From Chondrosia reniformis (Eukaryota > Porifera > Demospongiae > Chondrillida > Chondrillidae): a stretch of 64,000 bases of DNA. The position numbers and the translations under genes are program-made. Shown here piece after piece: positions 27,101-32,630 of this stretch; positions within the stretch are counted from its first letter, which is position 1; each line of letters begins with the position of its first letter. The notes under the pieces are model-generated. The model saw only the letters and a program-made list of their open reading frames with translations, searched no databases and was not told where the DNA came from. Location of the stretch: assembly GCA_947172415.1 (NCBI GenBank), contig OX359191.1, positions 5,642,001 to 5,706,000 on the forward strand, in the 5' to 3' direction.

Positions 27101-28993
27101 AGAACTCAGACACTCAGCTGTCACGGAGGCACACGTCACTGCCCTTATCTCGCAGCTTCCAGCCAGTGAGGACTGCCTGGAAGTCTATCTCAAAGCCCAG
27201 GCAGAAGATCCATCTTGCGCTCTCTTCATCTCATATTGCACTAATGGATGGCCAGAGAAGCACACTATCAAGAAGCACTATTGGCAAGCCAGACACGACC
27301 TCACCATTGGTGAAGGCCTGCTACTGTACCAGTCATGCATTGTTGTACCACAAAGCCTGCAACATGGGATCCTCTGTAAGATCCACCTAGGCCATCAGGG
27401 CATCCAGAGATGCTGTCTACGTGTCACATCGTCAGTAAGGTGGCCAGGAGTATCTACTCAAATGGAGAAAGTTTGTGAAAAAAATGCCCCACCTGCATGC
27501 ATCTGAACCCTCCAGTCAGAGAGCCCATGATACCCTCACCTCTTCCTACTTACCCATGGGAAAAAGTTGCCATGCACCGACCTGTTCGAATTCCTAAGAC
27601 AGCACTACCTACTCCTGGTGGATTACTTCTCACGATATCCCAAAGTCATCAGGTTACACTCAACCACTTCTGCATCTGTCATCTCTACAATGAAGTCTGT
27701 ATTTTCCAGGCATGGCATCCCAAGTACCATAGTGAGCGACAATGGTCCGGATCCTCCGTACTGCTCTGCAGAGATGAAGGCATTTGCATCATCCTATGGA
27801 TTCAAACACATCACAAGTAGCCCTTTCCCTCTTGAGCTACCATGCTACTCCCTTGCCTTGGTGTGGTCTTAGTCCAGGGGAACTGCTCATAGGCAGACGA
27901 CTCAGGACAGACGTACCAAAAACCAAGAGACTTCTCACCCCAAATTGGCCTCACCTCAAAGGGTATACAGAGAAGGACAATGAGATGAAAGAGCAACAGA
28001 AGTAAACGTATGACTGGCAGAACAGAGTGCCCCCTTTGCCGACATTGCCAGATGATACTCCAGCACCCAAGGTGGCCAAGTGCCTGGCAGAGTTGTCACA
28101 ACTGCAGATACCCCACGCTCCTATGTAGTTGAGGTACCCCCTGGTCAAGTTAGAAGAAATCGAGCAGCTCTGACAGCTCGTGCGGAAACCACCCCATCTA
28201 TAGCAAATACAGCCAACAGAACTGCTGACAACAGGATAACCTGATCTCAATCAGGCATACCCATTCGACCCCCGATCACCTCACGTACTGGAGAAGGGGA
28301 GATGTGGCATGAACTCTTAGAACTGCATGACCGATATGCTTACCTATTATGTATGGTGTTATTATCTTAGTATGTTTAAGTACTTACAGTTTGTGTATAT
28401 ATGCTTGTGGTTATTATTCTGTGATCCATGGCCATAGAGTATCGAGTACGATACGAACGCGATCTTCGACAACGCTACACATGGTAAATTGCCTATAAAA
28501 AGTGCAAATAGAGCATCTCACCTGTACACACAACTCCAACATCTCTATTATGATCACAGTTCTGCACACCCCATCCACTGTGACTACATTCTGAGATATC
28601 TGACTCATTTCCTGAGCACTGTAAGTTGGATAACCAGACAGGTCCAGCTCCTTCTCCAAAGAAAGCAGCAGACTTAACATCAATAGCATGATGGAATCCA
28701 AGCATTCTACAGACTACATTAGCATCTTTGATGTCCCATCCTTCATCACACACTGTACCCCAAGTGTTGTTGTAGTACACAACCAGTCTTCCAGCTGTAT
28801 ACTGAGTTCCATTTACTAACTTCGCAATCTTAGTGGTCCTTGTAGCCTCTACAACTACAAGAAGAAAGTTCCATTTAAATATGTTTAAAGAGCGATATAC
28901 GTACGATCACCATATACCTTTTGTTGGATCGTTATTAACAGCAAGAATTGCGAAAAGAGCGAGTGGTAGTAGGCCAACAGTACGTTGAGGCAT
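1..28993 (-). CDS. Large secreted multi-SRCR-domain protein (5' part; gene continues past the left edge)
   Basis: This is one long gene read right to left: a signal-peptide exon and 17 SRCR exons (28522-28848, 23098-23424, 22671-22994, 22155-22505, 21493-21822, 20347-20673, 19816-20172, 19409-19726, 16313-16639, 12276-12599, 6340-6663, 4285-4608, 3858-4181, 3348-3692, 2686-3015, 307-633 and 1-132). Each SRCR exon starts after an AG with two bases and ends with one base before GT, so all are phase 1-1 and can be added or removed without shifting frame. Most repeats carry WGTVC, VVCRMLG and GVVC and have six cysteines, like group A SRCR domains. The product should be secreted or cell-surface; sponge SRCR proteins are linked to recognition and aggregation. 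The C-terminus is outside the window, so a membrane anchor cannot be judged. Several adjacent genes cannot be fully excluded, but no second signal exon or terminal exon is seen. Confidence 0.85.
307..633 (-). CDS. SRCR exon E'
   Basis: The 327-nt exon is the counterpart of exon E. It reads WGTVCPTEWDIRD where E has WGTVCPAGWDLRD and is otherwise near-identical. All six cysteines are kept. Confidence 0.9.
1035..1925 (+). mobile_element. LINE-like reverse-transcriptase element remnant, C-terminal part
   Basis: Plus-strand frames give ALFPVASKRF, GAWLNALPTSSLGLHIDD, FVPVAETSGACGPLT and FFCRECQWPFK-like stretches. I recognise these as the C-terminal end of a reverse-transcriptase protein family common in sponges and cnidarians, where an RPDG...WDVTV-type stretch resembles a restriction-like endonuclease. 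Frames change and stops occur several times, so it is dead. It lies in the intron between exons D' and E', is absent from the matching intron of block 1, and so inserted after the duplication. Confidence 0.6.
2686..3015 (-). CDS. SRCR exon D'
   Basis: The 330-nt exon is the counterpart of exon D, with the same long loop and all cysteines. The intron after it is much longer than in block 1 because a LINE-like remnant and other repeats were inserted at about 850-2500. Confidence 0.9.
3348..3692 (-). CDS. SRCR exon C'
   Basis: The 345-nt exon is the counterpart of exon C. Changes are concentrated in one short patch: SVHCSTRASN here against YLGCRGTESN in C, plus a 6-nt length difference. Framework residues and cysteines are unchanged. 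Confidence 0.9.
3858..4181 (-). CDS. SRCR exon B'
   Basis: The 324-nt exon is the counterpart of exon B with very few amino-acid changes (for example DANVVC for DAHVVC). All six cysteines are present. Confidence 0.9.
4285..4608 (-). CDS. SRCR exon A'
   Basis: The 324-nt exon is the counterpart of exon A with one codon fewer. It keeps the unusual YGAIHSSGW in place of WGTVC and lacks the seventh-position cysteine, so the missing disulfide pair predates the duplication. Confidence 0.87.
4834..5372 (+). mobile_element. pogo/Tigger-type DNA transposon, internally deleted
   Basis: The element starts CAGTTGAAC and ends GTTCAACTG, a perfect 9-bp terminal inverted repeat, with TA on both sides as expected for Tc1/mariner-pogo target duplication. 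Subterminal TTAAGATGAAATTT repeats occur at both ends. The plus-strand frame at about 4972-5208 begins with a CENP-B-type helix-turn-helix (KVLSLQDKKEIIKALDEG, then FGLETAIIKN); the DDE catalytic domain is missing. Confidence 0.8.
6340..6663 (-). CDS. SRCR exon J (first exon of second block)
   Basis: The 324-nt exon is the close paralogue of exon K: WGTVCDEEWD, VVCRMLGF, FFGEGAGPVW, SECSHSGWG and VGVVCTG. It starts the second copy of the duplicated block. Acceptor ATGTAG and donor GTGAG are clear. Confidence 0.9.
7036..8150 (-). mobile_element. Penelope-like element remnant with inverted ends
   Basis: The minus-strand frame at 7537-7764 matches the C-terminal end of a Penelope-like (PLE) GIY-YIG endonuclease region (EHKKAIQRADMNNSLA, then NQGLILDPICNDIL). 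About 110 bp at the left end (near 7040-7195) recur inverted at the right end (near 8005-8145). A hammerhead-like motif sits in the left end. It is truncated, carries several breaks and lacks the reverse transcriptase. It is a fossil in the intron between SRCR exons I and J. Confidence 0.7.
7096..7120 (-). ncRNA. Hammerhead-like ribozyme motif of a PLE
   Basis: Read on the minus strand the segment is CTGATGA-A-GAC, a loop, then GTC-GAAAT, the conserved CUGAUGA and GAAA boxes around a short stem II. Penelope-like elements are known to carry hammerhead motifs in their terminal repeats. There is one extra A before stem II compared with the textbook core, so activity is uncertain. Confidence 0.5.
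8146..8665 (+). repeat. Dispersed repeat family X, copy 1
   Basis: About 520 bp recur at 10205-10835 and 31084-31690. The shared part starts near AGGTAATCTAATATAATATAA, includes GGGTATAAAACTCATTTT and ends AAGGTTAGATAAAGCG. Near the end all copies share a short open stretch reading KEDHPF...SYxxxL...VVxKVR then stop. No transposase is present; it looks non-autonomous. Confidence 0.6.
8844..9098 (+). other. Short exon-like open frame inside an SRCR intron
   Basis: An 84-codon frame begins MAATREKLEYLLWKASND after a GCCGCC-containing stretch, then becomes serine- and proline-rich low-complexity sequence. The start could be a first exon or a captured fragment; the later part does not look like protein. 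I do not recognise it, and it is antisense within the I-J intron. Confidence 0.2.
9769..10108. repeat. Foldback/MITE element, family Y (two full arms)
   Basis: The arms are near-perfect inverted copies: the left reads AAACATTCAAAAATGAAGTT and the right AACTTCATTTTTGAATGTTT, with matching inner parts such as CTAACATTGCAGAAGTGGCAT. Related single arms occur near 14080-14130, 18490-18660, 20985-21190 and 59745-59995. There is no coding capacity. Confidence 0.75.
10205..11055 (+). repeat. Dispersed repeat family X, copy 2, with an internal partial duplication
   Basis: This is the longest copy of the repeat seen at 8146 and 31084. The segment GTCGACGCTCTCCTACGAGA with its following bases occurs twice (about 10743-10825 and 10900-10985), a local tandem duplication of the copy's end. 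The shared short open stretch reads KEDHPFENGYDKSTLSY here. Confidence 0.6.
11161..12052. repeat. Long palindromic (foldback) element, family Z, about 890 bp
   Basis: The left arm (about 11161-11600) and right arm (about 11612-12052) are almost perfect inverted copies around a centre near 11606. Both arms yield the same open frame on opposite strands, which is a by-product of the palindrome rather than a gene. Related, more decayed copies lie at 13292-14032 and 32086-32335. Confidence 0.8.
12276..12599 (-). CDS. SRCR exon I
   Basis: The 324-nt exon encodes an SRCR domain with WGTICDSSWD, VVCRMLGY, YYGEGSGPIW, VGC, GEC, STC and VFC. The acceptor is GTGACAG and the donor GTGAG. The in-frame hydrophobic stretch upstream (MFMFSLLIF) is translated intron pyrimidine tract, not a signal peptide. 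Confidence 0.88.
12671..13230 (+). mobile_element. Second pogo-like element, internally deleted
   Basis: The left end is CAGTGGAGCACGGATATAAT and the right end carries the inverted counterpart AAATCCGTGTTCGTTATA, with repeated TTTCGTTATAAA subterminal motifs. The internal frame has MATRCGKLVALSEKEKF, like the start of a CENP-B-type DNA-binding domain. The catalytic domain is gone. Confidence 0.6.
13292..14032. repeat. Foldback element of family Z interrupted by another MITE
   Basis: The outer ends are inverted copies (AAGTTACAAATTTAAGAGGTC on the left against ACCTCTTAAATTTGTAACTT on the right), the same family as the palindrome at 11161-12052. A separate MITE occupies 13768-13973 inside it. 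Confidence 0.65.
13768..13973. repeat. Small MITE nested in a foldback element
   Basis: Ends are GGGAAAATTTGG on the left and CCAAATTTTCCC on the right, with several internal inverted AAATTTGGTGA motifs. It is about 205 bp, non-coding, and younger than the element it interrupts. Confidence 0.65.
14100..14965 (-). mobile_element. Penelope-like element remnant with GIY-YIG domain
   Basis: The minus-strand frame at 14348-14767 contains GIIYQIPCECGDNYIGKTS followed by LNERLKEHQ, the GIY-YIG nuclease signature fused to Penelope-type reverse transcriptases, and ends NMDQGIYLDPIWNDF. A copy of GAAAAAGTGCGCCGAGTATT at the left end recurs inverted near 14905-14950. A hammerhead-like motif is in the left end. 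The reverse transcriptase is missing and several breaks are present, so it is a fossil. It lies in the intron between exons H and I. Confidence 0.8.
14198..14222 (-). ncRNA. Hammerhead-like ribozyme motif of a PLE
   Basis: On the minus strand it reads CTGATGA-A-GACC-TACG-GGTT-GAAAC, the two conserved hammerhead boxes around a four-pair stem II with one G-U pair. It lies in the terminal repeat of the adjoining PLE remnant, where this ribozyme class is known. Confidence 0.55.
16313..16639 (-). CDS. SRCR exon H
   Basis: The 327-nt exon encodes a six-cysteine SRCR domain with WGTVCDSGWD, VVCRMLGY, YYGEGSGPVW and VGVVCA. The acceptor is GGGCAG and the donor GTAAG. An ATG just upstream lies in the intron and is not a separate gene start, because the exon fits the phase 1-1 pattern. 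Confidence 0.88.
16735..16975. repeat. Foldback MITE
   Basis: Inverted arms share GTGAAGATGTAGGGATGG on the left and CCATCCCTACATCTTCAC on the right, plus AGTGAAGCATTAGCTGTG and its complement inside. One arm recurs near 17628-17705. It is non-coding. Confidence 0.7.
17000..18062. repeat. Two related non-autonomous repeats ending in a short hairpin
   Basis: Two copies end in TCCCTACATAG followed by a hairpin (AGAGAGTA...TACTCTCT near 17466-17487; AGGGAGTAC...GTACTCCCT near 18032-18053) and then TGATA. Related ends occur near 15513-15540 and 23474-23500. I find no open frame of note and cannot assign a superfamily. Confidence 0.45.
18062..19408. other. Rest of the SRCR G-H intron, little recognisable
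   Basis: This part of the intron holds one arm of the family Y MITE (about 18490-18660) and AT-rich filler. A stretch near 19165-19205 (GAGTTTAAAAACTCG) resembles one near 32350. Nothing coding is seen. Confidence 0.4.
19409..19726 (-). CDS. SRCR exon G
   Basis: The 318-nt exon encodes an SRCR domain with WGSVCSYSWD, VVCKMLGY, PQCIG, TEC, SSC-type and ECTG cysteines; six are present. Its partner in the second block would lie left of the window. Confidence 0.88.
19816..20172 (-). CDS. SRCR exon F (lacks one disulfide pair)
   Basis: The 357-nt exon is a divergent SRCR domain. WGTIN replaces WGTVC, and a tyrosine- and histidine-rich stretch (AYYYYHSHYYDAG) replaces the segment with the seventh-position cysteine. 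VVCRMLGY, LNC, ADC and VVC remain, so four cysteines are left. F' at the left edge shows the same WGTIN change. Confidence 0.87.
20347..20673 (-). CDS. SRCR exon E
   Basis: The 327-nt exon encodes an SRCR domain with WGTVCPAGWD, VICKMLGY, VQCNG, TEC, HRC and VKC. The usual FGEG motif is replaced by LYGISSS. It is the counterpart of E' at 307-633; the intron that follows differs by only a base or two between copies over about 175 nt. Confidence 0.9.
20985..21190. repeat. Single arm of family Y MITE in the D-E intron
   Basis: The sequence shares CACAGAAGTGATGTGTA, the CTTCTGTATGGTT region and AGATGTG-CATGCAATGTTATA-type parts with the foldback element at 9769-10108. It explains part of the length difference between the two D-E introns. 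Confidence 0.5.
21493..21822 (-). CDS. SRCR exon D
   Basis: The 330-nt exon encodes an SRCR domain with VCDYRWDLFDAHVVC, KMLGYYGAL, YFGEGSGPV and GVVCSG. It has a longer loop (YLTRSLPSYC) before the penultimate cysteine. It is the counterpart of D' at 2686-3015. Confidence 0.9.
22155..22505 (-). CDS. SRCR exon C
   Basis: The 351-nt exon has a full SRCR domain with WGTVCDLGWD, VVCNMLGY, YFGEGSGPIW and AGVVC. It differs from exon C' (3348-3692) mainly in one cluster between the GPIW motif and the SQ-YC segment, including a two-residue length difference. Flanking introns of the two copies are almost identical. Confidence 0.9.
22671..22994 (-). CDS. SRCR exon B
   Basis: The 324-nt exon has WGTVCDEGWD, VVCRMLGY, YFGEGIGPVW and AGVVC, all six cysteines, donor GTGAGT and acceptor CATAG. 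It is nearly identical to exon B' at 3858-4181. Confidence 0.9.
23098..23424 (-). CDS. SRCR exon A (lacks one disulfide pair)
   Basis: The 327-nt phase 1-1 exon encodes a divergent SRCR domain. Where other repeats have WGTVC it reads YGAIHASGW, and the cysteine usually found before the final VVC is also absent. VVCRMLGY, FGCVG, YNC and AIVC remain. Exon A' at 4285-4608 has the same two losses. Confidence 0.88.
24810..24831 (+). repeat. Run of 22 guanines
   Basis: An uninterrupted G run lies in an AT-rich SRCR intron. Length is likely unstable and may be an assembly estimate; a second run is at 56271-56289. Confidence 0.9.
25060..28486 (+). mobile_element. Ty3/gypsy LTR retrotransposon fossil
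   Basis: Plus-strand parts in order are a gag zinc-knuckle region (about 25716-25820, CTRCRKGPHFRGACP then CHKCKKKDHFRSQC), a protease-like IDTGAE site near 25935, a gypsy-type reverse transcriptase (about 26190-27040, including MPFGISSAPEHFQRRM and LMDDIIVFGK), and integrase remains (about 27380-27880). A purine tract before TGTGGCATGAAC at about 28304 marks a likely 3' LTR ending near 28484; I do not see its 5' partner. The copy is broken in several places. It sits in the K-A intron and is absent from the matching J-A' intron, so it is younger than the SRCR duplication. Confidence 0.85.
28522..28848 (-). CDS. SRCR exon K (first SRCR domain)
   Basis: The 327-nt exon encodes a complete six-cysteine SRCR domain with WGTVCDEGWD, VVCRMLGF, FFGEGAGPVW and VGVVCTG. 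It is closely similar to exon J (6340-6663), including about 30 bp of the downstream intron, which marks both as the first exon of a duplicated block. The 3' end of a gypsy fossil lies just downstream in the intron. Confidence 0.9.
28918..28993 (-). CDS. Exon 1 of the SRCR gene: start codon and signal peptide
   Basis: Reading from ATG at 28993 gives MPQRTVGLLPLALFAILAV followed by NNDPTK, a short basic start, a hydrophobic core and a polar stretch, typical of a secretory signal peptide. The exon ends AAAG before GTATATG (donor at 28917-28916) in phase 1, which matches the acceptor of the next exon. No other exon in the locus has this shape. Confidence 0.85.
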
Positions 28994-29504
28994 CTCTTTG
29001 AGAAGACAGTAGACCTTTCTTTTAGTAGAATACTTTCAATTACAGAAACGATAAACTGCGTGACAGTATCTCAAGTCATCACCAGCTAGTTTGCTAGCGA
29101 AATGTATTAAACCTCGCTATAAGCTAAGCAAGTTAGCGGAAGTAGGAAATCTTATCTACCATCGGTATCAGGAAGCCAATAAAGTAGCCCACTTAATTCA
29201 AACACGCTTAATTGAATTATCTATTGGATGGTTCATCTTGCAACTTTTTTATAAAGACTGGGCTACACTTATATGCACAAGTTGTATGTGCTCCTAAATA
29301 TATTAGAATGGATAGTGCAAAGAGTTTAAAGAAACTCAACAACATGTTTTTATTTCCATTTAAAACCTACATAATTCCATTTGCAAGTGAAAATAAAATT
29401 TTGAATACAGCCTAATTCCGTTTTATGTGCCAAAGCAAATAATTACCAGGAGATGTTACGTTTGACCAACAAAATAAGCAAAGTTGGGAAATCATAGCCA
29501 ACAA

Positions 29505-29725
29505 ATGATCGCCTCCCAGTCATCCAAAATGACAATATAATTTCAAAAAACACAGATAGCTGCTCATTTTGGATGTCTGTGAGGTGATAATTGCTTGCCA
29601 TTTAATAGGATTTCAGTCTCCCAACTAATGCAAGCAAATTAAAGTCTCATCACGGTTGGGAGACCATGCAAAGTCCTATTAAATGGCAACCACAGTGATT
29701 GCCTCCCAGTCATCCAAGATGACAA
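29505..29725. repeat. Foldback element
   Basis: GCCTCCCAGTCATCCAAAATG occurs near the left end and again near 29700. An inner pair, GCCATTTAATAGGATTTCAG and its inverted partner with GTCCTATTAAATGGCAA, forms a long stem. No coding potential. Confidence 0.6.
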
Positions 29726-30779
29726 AATTCATCAAAAGAAACATCAAATTATAGCTGCTTTTGCCCTCCCTAAGGCTCATCAGTGTAGTATATTCAGATG
29801 GCAAGTTTGAATGACTGGATTCAACTTATAATCCACCACAAATGAAACAAAAGTGATTTATAAGCAAAGATGGAGGCTACAGTCTATAGGTGAGACTGAG
29901 CACTCATAATGTATAACATAAGATTGAATCGGTTCAATAAATCTGTTTGTCTTCAATGGCAGCTCTGTACAAAGATCATTTGGATATATAAGATTTGAAA
30001 AGTGTATTTTAGTTTTCTTAAATTTAAAAATTCCCAATGGTGGAAAGATCTGTGATAGTAGGAAAAAATAAAAAGTGGTTATAAATATAGCTGCATGTAG
30101 AGTGACTTGAGAGAGTGATAAAGTTAAACTAAAAAGAAGTATACGATAGCATACTAAGATCCCCATTGTACGTATACACGTATAATATTGTAAGATACAT
30201 GGATGTATTGAATAAGACTAAAGATCTACAGAAGGAAATATGTAATTATGCAGCTTTTGGCGGCTTCATCAAAAGAATCAGTAAAACACTTCATCCACAA
30301 TTTTGCAAGGATGGCAATTATTGAAGTGACACTAAATATTCAAAGTGTGCCTTCTGAAGCATTTATAACTCAATGTCTAATGCATACCATTTGTATATTC
30401 TGCAAAGTAACACATTTTTTACATCTTTAATTAAGGACCTTTTCCTTATGAAAGTGCCTAATCAGTCCATACCACCAGAGAGTTCATATGAAGTATCAGT
30501 ACTTATTCTACAATTGATGTTCACATTAAATCCATAGTAACACAAATAGTTTTCAAAATGATATAGACTACACTGTACTTTCTATCTATAGCATCTCCAG
30601 TCCAACTCCAACTTGGAATCCAGACATTAATCTGAATATAAACAAAGACGTAGCAGTAGAAGTACAGCAACAAAGAAGAAGTACACATGTAATGGTTACT
30701 AACAGCCAAGCAACTTGTATATAGACTGGAGATCAAGTACTGTACTTACAGTACTTAAAAACAAGGCAAAAATAGAAGT

Positions 30780-31070
30780 GTCATCATCATTGAACTCTGG
30801 ATATTACCCCTAGCCACTCAAAGAGATGGTCGACCTTATTAGGACTGATCAGTATGGCATACAATGGAACTTATAGTGGCTATAGTTCCCTTATTTTTCC
30901 AAATAGAAGTGTCTTCAGTGAAGGAGCCCTATTGAGAGGTAAAATCAGTGACTCTGGGTTTGATTCATAGCAAGAGGTATATAGACATGTTTTTTGCAGC
31001 CCTTTATATTGTTTTCATTTGCCGATTACGTTGTATGGCTTCATGTTATGGAAAGATAGATGCAGTACAA
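30780..31070. repeat. MITE fragment related to 60255-60680
   Basis: The left end (ATCATCATTGAACTCTGGATA, then TTACCCCTAGCCACTCA) matches the left end of the complete element at 60255. The right inverted end is not found here. Confidence 0.5.
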
Positions 31071-31083
31071 GTTACAATATACT

Positions 31084-31690
31084 AAGGTAATCTAATATTA
31101 ATAAAAATAATTAAAAATTTCAAGAAGGACCTAGAAACAGAATGGGCATATTATCATAAAATTCAGGGTATAAAACTCATTTTTCATTTAGGCCTCCGTT
31201 TGATAGAAAACGGAGGACAAAGTCTGCATATAAAATGCCATAGGACTATAGAAAACCTAAAGGAAATGTATATTGAAACCATGTGTTATACTTGAAAACC
31301 AACGTATATCATGGTACATGTATATGACAAACGTCTGGCGAAATTTCGTTTAATTAAAATTGCAAAATAATCAAGAAGAATTCAAGGTTATGACTGTGCA
31401 ATCTGGTGATGTGTTATGATGTTTTGTATTGCGTCACCAACACTCTCGTATGTCGCTCTGTACATGCACATTTTTGTGTATCTGTGACATCACCTCATCG
31501 TTGTAAAAGAAGATCATCCTTTTGTGAACGGCTATGACAAGTCCACGCTCTCCTACAAGGAGGAGCTACCAAACAGGCAAGTTGTAGCAAAGGTTAGATA
31601 AAGCGTTTTTGTACACGAGTCGTTCCTATATTGATGCAAAAGACTGAATTTTGGTCAACCGTATTAAAACTTTGGTGATTTAAGCTCTGT
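31084..31690 (+). repeat. Dispersed repeat family X, copy 3
   Basis: It matches the copies at 8146 and 10205, including the TAAGGTAATCTAATATTAAT-like start, GGGTATAAAACTCATTTT and the final AAGGTTAGATAAAGCG. The shared open stretch reads KEDHPFVNGYDKSTLSY here. Confidence 0.6.
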
Positions 31691-31747
31691 CTTCTCTTCT
31701 TACGTTATATGTTAATAATTTTACTTATCCATTCGTATCATTATGAA

Positions 31748-31922
31748 AATAAAGCCTTGTTGAGTGTCAGCAACATGAATTTACTAATTTCCTATATATA
31801 CGTACTGACTTGTATGACTTGTATTCCCATTCCTCATATGTATTGCTGATGAAGATCTCCGGGTCGAAACGTCCAGAATTAGTGAATTTATGTTGCTGAC
31901 GTTCAAAAAGGCTTTATTCTTA
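31748..31922. repeat. PLE-derived hairpin
   Basis: AATAAAGCCTTGTTGAGTGT with CAGCAACATGAATTTACTAA on the left is matched by an inverted copy on the right (TTAGTGAATTTATGTTGCTG, ending GGCTTTATT). A hammerhead-like motif lies inside. It looks like an end-to-end remnant of PLE terminal repeats. Confidence 0.6.
31846..31870 (+). ncRNA. Hammerhead-like ribozyme motif
   Basis: The plus strand reads CTGATGA-A-GATC-TCCG-GGTC-GAAAC. The stem II pairs are G-C, A-U, U-G and C-G. It is followed by GTCC and enclosed in the PLE-derived hairpin. Confidence 0.55.
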
Positions 31923-32085
31923 TCCATGTGTGTACATTTTCCATGTGTACATACAGTAGAATCTCGTAACGAAATAGCTCATAGTGAATGTCTAAGTATA
32001 GTGAAATACTTTGCTAGCTAATTACACTCAAGTACACTACACAGTGCAAGTTACTGGTAAATATATAAAATATTAAAAATACAAT

Positions 32086-32335
32086 CAAGTACTAGCTATA
32101 CAATGCAAGTTACAAATTTAAAGAGATCCAAGTGACCCCTAGGATAATCAACATTTTAAACAGTACAGTTGCAGGCTTTTAAATCTTCAACTACTGCATA
32201 GAGAGTAGTAGTTGATACAGATCATACAAGGTAGAACACATGGCCTACCAATTACCTTTTCACATACACCTTAGTATAAACTGAAGATGATGCATCTGCA
32301 TGCCATTTATCAACAAAGGTTCAAGTTAATTCGGG
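32086..32335. repeat. Family Z foldback fragment (one arm)
   Basis: The sequence matches the left arm of the elements at 11161 and 13292 (CAAGTACTA...TGCAAGTTACAAATTTAA, then GTGACCCCTAGGATAATCA and CTACTGCATAGAGAGTAGTA). The opposite arm is missing. Confidence 0.6.
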
Positions 32336-32630
32336 GGGTGGTAGCCCCACAAGTTTTTAAACTCAAACTACTTGTTTAATTTGTATTTTCCTATCATTCA
32401 GTTGAGGATAATACAAATGGTTTGAGTGATGTTAAAGTGTAAAGGTATACATACCTACATACAGTATAGCTAAAAAAGTAACTACACGTATTACAATACA
32501 ACAGTAAAAAAGTTAATATACATTTACAAAAATGTTTCTCAGATTACAGTCATATGCATGTTGCTATTAAATTATATGTTTTCAGTATGCCTTATAACAT
32601 GTATCAGTACAATTGCTTCCAGATCTATTC

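Larger units (their letters stand above)
28994..32630. other. Intergenic region between SRCR 5' end and SAMM50 3' end
   Basis: No convincing gene is seen. It holds the SRCR promoter side (28994-29200), a hairpin element (29505-29725), AT-rich sequence, a MITE fragment (about 30780-31070), repeat family X (31084-31690), a PLE-derived hairpin (31748-31922), a pogo-like end fragment (about 31953-32000) and a family Z fragment (32086-32335). Confidence 0.6.
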
